9,595 nucleotides of DNA, from assembly GCA_031368215.1 (NCBI GenBank), contig JANLRD010000119.1, forward strand, positions 1-9,595, written 5' to 3'. The position numbers and the translations under genes were made by a program. Source of the DNA: JANLQX01 sp031368215 (GTDB lineage Bacteria > Actinomycetota > Acidimicrobiia > Acidimicrobiales > JANYDT01). Shown here one piece after another: positions 1-6,971 of this stretch. Under the pieces are notes generated by a model. It saw nothing but the letters and a program-made list of their open reading frames with translations, was not told where the DNA came from and made no database searches. Position 1 is the first letter of the stretch. Every line of letters starts with the position of its first letter.

Positions 1-1358
1 CACGCCGGCGATTCCTCGGACTTGTCGCCGCCGCCGGCGCTGCAGCTCTCGCGCTGCCAGACGTGGCTTCGGCCGCAGCGAAGACAGCCAAGAAGGCCGC
101 CAAGGCCACAACACCCGCGGGTCGCTACGGCAAGGTCAAGCCGGCGACGGAAATCACCTACTGGAGCTCTCACCCGGCGAAGTCGAAGCCGGTAGAGGAG
201 ATCCTCATCAAGCGGTTCGAAGATGCGAACCCCGGATTCAAGGTGAATCTTCAGACCGCCGGTGCGAACTACGCCGAGATCGCCCAGAAGTTCAACGCAT
301 CGATTGCCGCCAAGCAGTTGCCCGACGTCGTGATGCTCTCCGACGTGTGGTGGTTCAAGTATGCGATCTCGAAGGCGATCACGCCGCTCAACGAACTGTT
401 CAGTGCAGTCAAGCTCGACACGGCGGACTACCAATCCGTGCTGATGGACGACTACCTCTACAACAAGCAGCAGTGGGCCATGCCGTTCGCCCGTTCCACG
501 CCGCTCTTCTATTACAACAAGCGTCTGTGGGCTGCCGCCGGCCTGCCCGACCGTGGACCCGACACCTGGGCCGAGTTCGAGACCTGGGCGCCGAAGATCC
601 AGGAGAAGCTGGGTTCCAGCGACAAGTTCCCGTTCACCGTCGTCAAAGGCGATAGCTATGTTGCCTGGACGTTCCAGAACGTGATGTGGGGCCAGGGGGG
701 CCAGTACTCGATGCCTGATCTCAAGCTCACCCTCGACGCGTCGGAGACAGTCGCAGCCGGTCAGTTCCTCCGTGATCAGGTGAACACCAAGAAGTATGCG
801 AACGTAACGTCGAAGAGTGAGACCGATGACTTCCTCGCCGAACTGTGCGCCTCTACGGTCTCGTCGACCGGCGGATTGAGCGGTGTCTTGAGTGGAGCGA
901 AGGGCAAGTTCGACGTCGGAACATCGTTCCTTCCGAAGGGCCCGAAGGCGTTCGGCTGCCCGACCGGCGGCGCTGGGTTGGCGATTCCGGAGAACATCCC
1001 GGACGAGAACAAGCTCGCCGCGATGCGGTTCCTGGCGTTCATGACGAGCACCGACTCGACTGCCTTCTACTCGGCATCGGTCGGATACATGCCGGTGCGA
1101 AAGTCCGCCATCGAAGGTCCGGTCATGACCCAGGTTTACAAGGATCGTCCCCAGTTCCGCACCGCCGTCGATCAGCTCGCGAAGACGCGTAGCCAGGATT
1201 CTGCAAGGGTGTTCGTTCCCGGTGGCGACGCGATCCTCGGCAAGGCACTCGAGTCGATGGTCCTGAGCAACAGTGATCCCAAGCAAGCATGGGCAACGGC
1301 TGCTTCACAGCTGCAATCCATCATCGACACCGAGGTCAAGCCGAAGCTGAATCTCTGA
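1..1358 (+). CDS. ABC transporter solute-binding protein, UgpB-like, Tat-exported (5' partial)
   Basis: This is the extracytoplasmic binding component of an ABC importer, probably for glycerol-3-phosphate, a glycerophosphodiester or a sugar. The reading frame is open to the window edge. Codons from position 3 give RRRFLGL followed by an Ala/Leu-rich stretch and VASAAAK, which is a twin-arginine signal peptide with a signal peptidase I-like site. There is no lipobox Cys. The real start is therefore upstream, and the GTG at 63 is an internal Val codon. About 451 residues are visible. The mature part begins near EITYWSSHPAKS. The segment STPLFYYNKRLWAAAGLPD with a following TWAEFETWAPKI closely resembles UgpB (STPVLYYNK, then AGL and TWQDL), and VGYMPVRKSAI matches the UgpB TGYLPITKAA segment. 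The family call is firm; the ligand is inferred. Permease and ATPase genes are presumably upstream, outside the window. The next gene follows after 4 nt. Confidence 0.92.
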   Translation, partial: RRRFLGLVAAAGAAALALPDVASAAAKTAKKAAKATTPAGRYGKVKPATEITYWSSHPAKSKPVEEILIKRFEDANPGFKVNLQTAGANYAEIAQKFNASIAAKQLPDVVMLSDVWWFKYAISKAITPLNELFSAVKLDTADYQSVLMDDYLYNKQQWAMPFARSTPLFYYNKRLWAAAGLPDRGPDTWAEFETWAPKIQEKLGSSDKFPFTVVKGDSYVAWTFQNVMWGQGGQYSMPDLKLTLDASETVAAGQFLRDQVNTKKYANVTSKSETDDFLAELCASTVSSTGGLSGVLSGAKGKFDVGTSFLPKGPKAFGCPTGGAGLAIPENIPDENKLAAMRFLAFMTSTDSTAFYSASVGYMPVRKSAIEGPVMTQVYKDRPQFRTAVDQLAKTRSQDSARVFVPGGDAILGKALESMVLSNSDPKQAWATAASQLQSIIDTEVKPKLNL

Positions 1359-1362
1359 TCTC

Positions 1363-1974
1363 ATGACATCGGGACTTGTATCGCACTGGGAACACGGCGC
1401 GTGGGCGCACGGAGAGACCCGTCTTCACTGGTATCTCCTCCCCTCGTCGGTGCCCGCCGCGTCGGTCGACGCTGTTGCATCGCTGCTCGGATCGTCCGGT
1501 TTCGACTTGGTTCCGGCGAACTGGCTGCACTGCACAGTGGTGTCACTTGTCCCTTCGCTGATCTCCGCGGACCGTTCGGCTGTCGACCACATGGTCGACG
1601 CCGTTCGATCCTCGGTCGACAGGCTGGCTCGCATCACGGCATCCGCGTCGCTCGCCGCGTATCACTCGGCGGTCGTCTGGCAACTCGAACCGGCCGACGC
1701 CTTTCGTGGTGTGTTCGACTCGGTTGTGACGGCATCGACTTCGATGCTCCGGACCGATCCCAGCCGTCCGTATCGGCCGCACCTCACCGTTGCCTACGCG
1801 AACGCGCCACATGACGATTCAGCGGTTTCCCGGATCGTCGACGACCGTTCAGGTGATCTCGAGCAGGTCGAGTTTGCGACGCTCTCCCTGCTCGATGTCC
1901 GCCAGGAAGCGGGCTGCTACCGGTGGGAAATCGTCGAGGAGATCCCGCTCGGCGGACACCTGCCAGAGGCCTGA
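1363..1974 (+). CDS. 2H phosphoesterase superfamily protein (2'-5' RNA ligase / cyclic phosphodiesterase-like)
   Basis: This 203-residue protein carries the two signature tetrapeptides of the 2H phosphoesterase fold: H56-C57-T58 in WLHCTVV and H140-L141-T142 in RPHLTVAYAN, 84 residues apart. The two histidines are expected to form the active site for hydrolysis or ligation of 2',3'-cyclic or 2'-5' phosphodiester bonds. The C-terminal part (FATLSLLDVRQE, then YRWEIVEEIPLG) also looks like bacterial members annotated as 2'-5' RNA ligase family. The ATG lies 4 nt after the binding-protein stop and has no clear Shine-Dalgarno sequence, so translation probably depends on coupling to the upstream gene. 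That places it in the ABC transporter operon. Its substrate may be related to the imported compound, for example a cyclic glycerophosphate, but this is inference; RNA repair is the alternative. Confidence 0.85.
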   Translation: MTSGLVSHWEHGAWAHGETRLHWYLLPSSVPAASVDAVASLLGSSGFDLVPANWLHCTVVSLVPSLISADRSAVDHMVDAVRSSVDRLARITASASLAAYHSAVVWQLEPADAFRGVFDSVVTASTSMLRTDPSRPYRPHLTVAYANAPHDDSAVSRIVDDRSGDLEQVEFATLSLLDVRQEAGCYRWEIVEEIPLGGHLPEA

Positions 1975-1984
1975 CCGACGTGGG

Positions 1985-2010
1985 TTTCCGAAGTCTGACG
2001 ACTACGGAAA
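1985..2010. terminator. hairpin between convergent genes, likely bidirectional terminator
   Basis: The left arm TTTCCGAAGTC and right arm GACTACGGAAA are complementary over 11 bp with a single A-A mismatch, and enclose a TGAC tetraloop. The hairpin lies in the 61-nt gap between the ends of the 2H phosphoesterase gene (plus) and the MFS gene (minus), where a shared terminator is expected. There is no long T tract on either side, so it may work as an L-shaped or U-less actinobacterial terminator. The pairing is read directly from the sequence; the function is inferred. Confidence 0.6.
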
Positions 2011-2035
2011 ACGCAGAATCGGGCGGAAGAATTCG

Positions 2036-3706
2036 CTACCGGATCTCCAAGAGGCGGGTGGACACTTCCTGGGCGCGACGCGACGCGTCTTCGTGTCCGG
2101 TCACGGCGGCAAGGAATCGGTTTCGATCGATGGTGCGGGTCACGACATCGGTGGTGGCGAACACGGTCGCCGTGCGCGGAAGTTCGTGCAGAAGGGCGAT
2201 CTCACCGAAGGAGTCGCCCAGTCCGAGGTGCCGAATGTGCGTGCCCCTGATGCTGACGTCGACGGTGCCTGCTTCGATCACATGGAACACGTCGCCGTCG
2301 TCACCTTCGCTGAAGACGGCGCTTCCTGCGTTTGTCGTGACCAGTTTGGATCGCCGGGCAAGCAGTTCGAGGACACTCTCCGGCAGGGGTGAAAAGAACG
2401 GCACGCCGCGAAGAAGTTCGAGACCTTCCGGCGCAAGCGCAACCTTGTCGATGCGGCGCAGGGCTCGGCCGGAGACGACGACGAGTATCGATACTGCCCC
2501 ACCGACGACGGTGAGCCCGGTACGCAATCCAACGGTGTTGATGAGGGCCGGCATGATCAGCGCTCCGAGCGCCATTCCTCCGACCAGTGCGCTCTCCAAG
2601 GCACCGAACACCCGGCCCATGATGGCGTCGGGCACCAGGCGCTGCAGGATCGTGAACGCGTTCACATCGACGATCGAGTTCCCGACGCCCATGAGCGCCA
2701 GACCGGTCATTGCGCCCACAGTCGTCGGCCACGCGGCCACGAGGAGAAACGGGGCCGCCCATAACAGCACTCCCCCTCCGAAGTCCCAAGCGAGCCGGCC
2801 GCGTTGGGACAGCACCAGAGCAATGAAGCCCCCGAGGATCCCTCCGACGCCCATGGTCGCGTTGAGCGTTCCCAGTCCGCCGTTGCCGAGCTTGAGCAGG
2901 TCGAGGGCGATCGCGACCACGGCCACCGACGATGCCCCGGCAATGACCGTCTGTGCGCAGAACAAACCGACGAGCAGCCGAATGTCACGATCACGGAGGA
3001 TCTCCCGGAACCCGAGCCCAACGCCGGCGAAGGGGTTCGCGCGGGAAACAGTCGCTTCCGACGGTTCCGGCGCCGTGGACACGTTCCGTGTCTCGACCGC
3101 AGGCGTGAGACCCCACACCATCACCGCCGACCACGCGAAGGTCACCGCGTCGAAGGCGAAGACGGCCCCGTTGCCACTCACCGCGAGCAGGAGACCGCCG
3201 ATCGCCGGACCGGCGAAAAAGCCGACGCTCTCGATGGTGCTCGCCGCAACGTTCGCCGCGCTCAGTTCACCCGGATGGTTCGCGAGGGACGGCAGCAGCG
3301 CACCCTGTGCCGGACGAAACGCGGTACCCACTGCTGAGGTGCAAAGGCCCAACACGTAGACCGCCAACGGCGGGCCGTCGGCGGCAACGACGATTGCCGC
3401 CAGACCGACCAGGCCCACGCGGAGGAGGTCGGCGACGACCATGACGCGTCGTCGGTCGAAGCGGTCGGCAAGCAACGACGTAAAGGGCGACAGCAACGCC
3501 ATGGACACGTAGCGGACGACGGCCAGCACGCCGACGGCCGTCGCACCACCCCTCGTATAGGCATACACCGACATGCCGACGGCGTAGGCCCAGTCACCGA
3601 TGACCGAACCGGCGAACGCCAGGTTCAGGCGCCGAAGGTTGCGGTTGCGGAACGCTTCGGCCATCGCCGTCTTCGAGTCACTGAGTGACTCCTGCACACT
3701 GCCCAT
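2036..3706 (-). CDS. MFS transporter (MFS_3 / EntS-like) with C-terminal cyclic-nucleotide-binding domain
   Basis: This 556-residue protein is a fusion. Residues about 20-420 form a multi-helix major facilitator of the MFS_3 drug or siderophore exporter type, starting with FRNRNLRRLNLAFAGSVIGD and carrying the motif A-like loop LLADRFDRRRVMV (about 79-90). Residues about 434-540 form a cNMP-binding domain (PFFSPLPESVLELLARR at its start, EGDDGDVFHVIEAGTVDVS in the beta roll). Its phosphate-binding cassette FGEIALLHELPRTATV (500-515) keeps the Glu (E502) and Arg (R511) that contact ribose and phosphate in CAP and PKA regulatory domains. There is no DNA-binding HTH after it. The ATG is preceded by AGAGGAAA at a 7-nt distance, supporting this start over Met15. 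The fusion suggests efflux whose activity is tuned by a cyclic nucleotide in the cytoplasm, which is inference. The cargo is unknown. It is monocistronic as far as visible. Confidence 0.93.
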   Translation of the reverse strand: MGSVQESLSDSKTAMAEAFRNRNLRRLNLAFAGSVIGDWAYAVGMSVYAYTRGGATAVGVLAVVRYVSMALLSPFTSLLADRFDRRRVMVVADLLRVGLVGLAAIVVAADGPPLAVYVLGLCTSAVGTAFRPAQGALLPSLANHPGELSAANVAASTIESVGFFAGPAIGGLLLAVSGNGAVFAFDAVTFAWSAVMVWGLTPAVETRNVSTAPEPSEATVSRANPFAGVGLGFREILRDRDIRLLVGLFCAQTVIAGASSVAVVAIALDLLKLGNGGLGTLNATMGVGGILGGFIALVLSQRGRLAWDFGGGVLLWAAPFLLVAAWPTTVGAMTGLALMGVGNSIVDVNAFTILQRLVPDAIMGRVFGALESALVGGMALGALIMPALINTVGLRTGLTVVGGAVSILVVVSGRALRRIDKVALAPEGLELLRGVPFFSPLPESVLELLARRSKLVTTNAGSAVFSEGDDGDVFHVIEAGTVDVSIRGTHIRHLGLGDSFGEIALLHELPRTATVFATTDVVTRTIDRNRFLAAVTGHEDASRRAQEVSTRLLEIR

Positions 3707-3798
3707 TCGTATTTCCTCTTGGCCCGATCGGCCCTCTCGGCGCGAAGTGAGGGTGAGGGTAGCGGCTGATTGACGTACCGTGCGGCGATGAGGGCCGC

Positions 3799-3981
3799 TC
3801 AGCTCACCGGCGGACGGTCAGCGAAGACGTGACGGCCCATGCTCGCCTGAAGCACCATCACGTTGATGGCGTGCCCGAGCGAGTGATCGAACTCGCGGGC
3901 GATGCGAGCGCGTTCTTGGAGAACGAGGCGTGCGTGCTCAATCTCGCGTTCGCATTCGTGTAGCTCGATCAGTTCCCGCAC
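3799..3981 (-). pseudogene. histidine kinase DHp (HisKA_3) fragment
   Basis: Minus-strand translation gives LVLQERARIAREFDHSLGHAINVMVLQAS, which aligns residue for residue with the HisKA_3 dimerization/phosphotransfer helix of NarL-partner histidine kinases (ERARIARELHDxLGHxLxVIVLQA). In place of the phosphoacceptor pair His-Asp the sequence reads Asp-His, and Leu before it is Phe. Translation stops about 14 residues after this helix, so the HATPase_c domain is missing. The sensor part upstream is replaced by the divergent LuxR gene. A GTG codon at 3981-3979 preceded by GGAGGG could start a 60-residue peptide, so the piece might still be translated. The frame stays open further upstream to 4179, but that part is antisense to the LuxR gene. 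A decayed kinase remnant is the most likely reading. Confidence 0.65.
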
Positions 3982-3992
3982 GAGCCCTCCAC

Positions 3993-4009
3993 CGAGCCGA
4001 TAAGGCTCG
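3993..4009. repeat. perfect inverted repeat upstream of the LuxR start
   Basis: CGAGCC, GATAA, GGCTCG forms a perfect 6-bp stem with a 5-nt loop, ending 14 nt before the LuxR GTG codon. It could be a mRNA hairpin in the 5' leader or a small operator for autoregulation. The repeat is seen directly; the role is not established. Confidence 0.35.
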
Positions 4010-4023
4010 TAGGATTTCAAGGA

Positions 4024-5670
4024 GTGATTCCGTCTGAGCAGTCGCTGATCGACGAGGGGTACGCCGCGTTGCGTCGCGGCGACAGCGCGACGGCACGTCG
4101 CGTCTTCGAGTCGGCTGCCATGGACGCTCGACGCGGCGTCACCCTTGAGGGCTTGGCTCGGGCCGGCTACCTGGACCACGAGTATCTGCCGGCGATCGAG
4201 CTGTGGGGCTCGGCGTATGAGGCGTATCGCCGCGAGGCGGACGGCGTGGGGGCGATCCGCATCGCCAGGACCCTGGCGTACATGTACCTGTCGATCATCG
4301 GCGACCGGGCGGTGATGCAGGGATGGTTCGCACGAGCCGTGTCGCTACTTGCCGACGAAGGTCCGTGCCCGGAGACCGGGTGGGTTTCGCTCAACCGAGG
4401 CATGTTCGAATCGGATCGAAAGGCGAAGGAACAATGCTTTCGGGACTCTCTCGCTTACGCACGCGAGTCGGGCGACTCGTCACTCGAGTTCGCGACGCTT
4501 GCGTATCTCGGCGCGAGTTTCGTCCACGACGACCGTGTCGAGGAGGGCATGCTGCTGCTCGACGAAGCGTTGGCGGCGGTGGCGGGACGGGATGTCGACG
4601 ACTTCGCGATCGTGGAGGAGATCTTCTGTCAGCTCTTCGCGGCCTGCGAGTACGCGCATGATGTCGACCGGGCCGATCAGTGGATCCGGATCGGACACGA
4701 GGTTGCGGCTCGTCGGAACCTGCCGGCGGTCGCGGCCTTCTGTCATACGCACTACGGCGGTTTGCTCACTGCTGCCGGGCGATGGAGCGAAGCCGATGCG
4801 GCTTTGAGCGACGCCGTGCGGATCTGGGGCATGGGCCATAGTTCACTTCGTCCTGGTGCCCTCGTTCGCCTCGCCGAGCTCCGGGTGCGCCAGGGTCGCT
4901 TCGAGGAAGCCGAACAACTGCTTCTCGGGCTCGATGATGACGTTGAGGCAGCGCGACCACTAGCAGTCACACATCTCGAGCGCGGCGAGCCGGACCGCGC
5001 CGTCGGTGTCCTCATGCACGCGTTGGGCGAGATCGATCCGACCAGCGTCACCGCCGGGCCATTGTGGGCGGCGCTCGTGGACGCCCACATCGCGAAAGGC
5101 GACCACCACGAAGCCACAGCCGCCGTCGGCCGGCTCGTCGACTGCGCAGACAGGCACCCCGGCTCCTTCCTGCGCGCGACGGCGGCGATGGCCCGGGGCC
5201 GGCTCTGCCTGGCCGCAACGACAGGCGACCCGTGTGGTTGCCTGCGCGAAGCACTCTCGGGTTTCACGAAGGCAAGGACACCCATGGAGCTCGCACAAGC
5301 CCATTACGAGCTCGCAAAGGCGCTGGCAAGCGACCAACCCGAGGCCGCGCTCGCGGAGGCGCGTTCCGCCCGAAACGGTTTCGAACGCCTTCCGGCGGCT
5401 CGCCACGCCGACGCCGCCGGCGCGCTGATGCGTTCGCTGGGATCCCATGAGCGGCCAACGCAGCGCACCACCGGCGTTCTCACCAAACGCGAGGCCGAGG
5501 TACTGGTGTTGCTCGGACATGGGCTGACCAACCCCGAGATCGCGGACCGCCTGTACATCAGCCGCAAGACCGTCGAGCATCATGTCAGCCGGCTGTTGGC
5601 AAAGTTGGGGCTCCGAAGCCGTGCCGAAGCGGCCGTCTACGCCACGAGGGCAAAACCAGCCGACCTGTAG
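4024..5670 (+). CDS. TPR-containing LuxR-family transcriptional regulator
   Basis: This 548-residue protein ends in a clear GerE/LuxR helix-turn-helix (about 486-540): LTKREAEVLVLLGHGLTNPEIADRL, then ISRKTVEHHVSRLLAKLGL. The rest is helical repeat sequence with TPR character, for example YAALRRGDSATARRVFESA near the N-terminus and GGLLTAAGRWSEADAALSDAV in the middle. There is no response-regulator receiver domain and no Walker-type ATPase, so it is not a NarL or MalT-type protein; the helical repeats probably sense a ligand or partner protein. The GTG is the first usable start after the in-frame stop at 3961, with AGGA 9 nt upstream. AAGGAG abuts the codon and is too close to serve. TAGGAT (4010-4015) could instead be a -10 element giving a nearly leaderless mRNA. 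It is probably the regulator of the oxidoreductase operon that starts 75 nt downstream. Confidence 0.92.
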   Translation: MIPSEQSLIDEGYAALRRGDSATARRVFESAAMDARRGVTLEGLARAGYLDHEYLPAIELWGSAYEAYRREADGVGAIRIARTLAYMYLSIIGDRAVMQGWFARAVSLLADEGPCPETGWVSLNRGMFESDRKAKEQCFRDSLAYARESGDSSLEFATLAYLGASFVHDDRVEEGMLLLDEALAAVAGRDVDDFAIVEEIFCQLFAACEYAHDVDRADQWIRIGHEVAARRNLPAVAAFCHTHYGGLLTAAGRWSEADAALSDAVRIWGMGHSSLRPGALVRLAELRVRQGRFEEAEQLLLGLDDDVEAARPLAVTHLERGEPDRAVGVLMHALGEIDPTSVTAGPLWAALVDAHIAKGDHHEATAAVGRLVDCADRHPGSFLRATAAMARGRLCLAATTGDPCGCLREALSGFTKARTPMELAQAHYELAKALASDQPEAALAEARSARNGFERLPAARHADAAGALMRSLGSHERPTQRTTGVLTKREAEVLVLLGHGLTNPEIADRLYISRKTVEHHVSRLLAKLGLRSRAEAAVYATRAKPADL

Positions 5671-5745
5671 GTGATCTCCCCGATGTGCTTATCCGACGCA
5701 TCCGTCACGGTAAGGCCATGTTCGAGATCAACCTGGAGGTTCGAG
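5671..5745 (+). promoter_or_regulatory. leader of the oxidoreductase operon with repeats and a mini reading frame
   Basis: This 75-nt gap separates the LuxR stop from the oxidoreductase start and is the natural place for a promoter or LuxR operator. The octamer TTCGAGAT occurs at 5721-5728 and again at 5740-5747, the second copy covering the start codon. AACCT and AGGTT form a short inverted repeat (5730-5741) that includes the ribosome binding site GGAGG (5735-5739). An ATG at 5718 opens an 11-codon frame (MFEINLEVRDA) that ends at 5753, overlapping the oxidoreductase start in another frame. No convincing -35/-10 pair was found, so read-through from the LuxR gene is also possible. Confidence 0.4.
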
Positions 5746-6960
5746 ATGCCTGATACCTACGATGCGATCGTGGTCGGGGCGCGTTGCGCCGGGTCGCCCA
5801 CTGCCATGCTGCTCGCCAAGAAGGGCTACCGCGTGCTGGTCGTGGACCGCTCGACCTTCCCGAGTGACACGGTCTCCACGCATTTCATCCATGCCCCGGG
5901 CGTGGACGCGCTCCGACGCTGGGGCATCCTCGACAAGATCGTTGCCACCGGGTGCCCTCCGGTCGACACGTATTCGTTCGATTTCGGACCGATCACCATC
6001 TCGGGCACACCCCAGCCCGCCGGCGGGAGCTCGACGGCATATGCCCCACGCCGCACCGTGCTCGACACCCTCCTCGTCGATGCCGCCGACGCGGCCGGTG
6101 CCGAAGTCCGGGAAGGATTCACCGTCGACGAGATCCTCATCGAGGACGGCCACGTCAAAGGGATCCAAGGTCGCGATCGTGACGGCCACCCCGTCATCGA
6201 ACACGCCCGCATCGTGATCGGTGCGGACGGTGCAAACTCGCTGGTCGCAAAGGCCGTAGAACCTGAGCAGTACAAGGAGAAGCCGATCCTGCAGGCCGGC
6301 TCCTACAGCTACTTCACCGATCTTCCGGTGACCGGCTTCGAGATCACCATCCGCCCCGACCGCGGTTGGGCCGCCCTGCCGACCAACGATGGCCTCACCC
6401 TGGTGGTGGTGGGTTGGCCGTACGCCGAGCACACCGCGAACAAGGCCGACGTCGAAGGCAACTTCTTCAAGACCCTGGAGCTGTCTCCGGCCTTCATGGA
6501 ACGGATGCGATCCGCCACTCGGGTCGACCGCTTCTACGGCAGCCCGGTCCCCAACTTCTTCCGCAAGCCCTACGGGCAGGGCTGGGCGCTCGTCGGCGAT
6601 GCCGGCTATAGCAAGGATCCCATCACCGCTCAGGGGATCGGCAACGCATTTCGCGACGCCGAACTGTGCGCGGCGGCGTTGGACGCGACCTTTACCGGCG
6701 ACCAAGACTTCGAGACAGCGATGGCGAACTATCAGGCCGAGCGCGACGCGCATTCGTTGCCTATGTACGAGTTCACGACGCAACTCGCGGCACTCGAGCC
6801 TCCACCCCCGGAGATGCAACAGCTGCTCGGCGGGATCTTTGGCAACCAGCCGGCGATGGACGCGTTCGTGAGCGTCACCGCCGGAACCCTTTCCCCTATC
6901 GAGTTCTTCGATCCCAACAACATTGCTGCGCTCATGTCCTCGCCGGCCATGAACCGCTGA
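5746..6960 (+). CDS. FAD-dependent oxidoreductase / monooxygenase (geranylgeranyl reductase-like superfamily)
   Basis: This 404-residue flavoprotein has an N-terminal Rossmann segment DAIVVGARCAGSPTAMLLA (6-24) followed by RVLVVDR, ending in acidic D34. The glycine motif is the GARCAG variant common in this group, instead of GxGxxG. The DG motif is VIGADGANS (157-164). The GD motif GWALVGDAGYSKDP with GIGNAF (279-302) binds the FAD ribityl-phosphate and is typical of group A flavin monooxygenases and GG-reductase-type enzymes. The protein should be soluble and use NAD(P)H to hydroxylate or reduce a hydrophobic small molecule; the substrate is unknown. A longer frame opens at a GTG at 5671, but GGAGG lies 6 nt before the ATG at 5746 and the Rossmann fold begins right after it, so 5746 is chosen. 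It is the first gene of a three-gene operon downstream of the LuxR regulator. Confidence 0.93.
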   Translation: MPDTYDAIVVGARCAGSPTAMLLAKKGYRVLVVDRSTFPSDTVSTHFIHAPGVDALRRWGILDKIVATGCPPVDTYSFDFGPITISGTPQPAGGSSTAYAPRRTVLDTLLVDAADAAGAEVREGFTVDEILIEDGHVKGIQGRDRDGHPVIEHARIVIGADGANSLVAKAVEPEQYKEKPILQAGSYSYFTDLPVTGFEITIRPDRGWAALPTNDGLTLVVVGWPYAEHTANKADVEGNFFKTLELSPAFMERMRSATRVDRFYGSPVPNFFRKPYGQGWALVGDAGYSKDPITAQGIGNAFRDAELCAAALDATFTGDQDFETAMANYQAERDAHSLPMYEFTTQLAALEPPPPEMQQLLGGIFGNQPAMDAFVSVTAGTLSPIEFFDPNNIAALMSSPAMNR

Positions 6961-6971
6961 GGGAGAGCGCC

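Noticed and set aside
1923..3359. 478-residue plus-strand frame
   Set aside because: It is antisense to the well-supported MFS-cNMP gene and reads as Ser/Arg/Pro/Thr-rich low-complexity sequence with no domain.
5671..5745. GTG at 5671 as start of the oxidoreductase
   Set aside because: It has no ribosome binding site and adds 25 residues without family character; GGAGG before the ATG at 5746 and the immediate Rossmann strand favour the later start.
5728..6819. 363-residue minus-strand frame
   Set aside because: It is antisense to the FAD oxidoreductase, whose Rossmann, DG and GD motifs are all intact; the frame is a high-GC shadow.
6666..6971. N-terminal extension of the methyltransferase
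   Set aside because: The extension is an out-of-frame reading of the oxidoreductase gene; GGGAGAG before the ATG at 6972 fixes the start.
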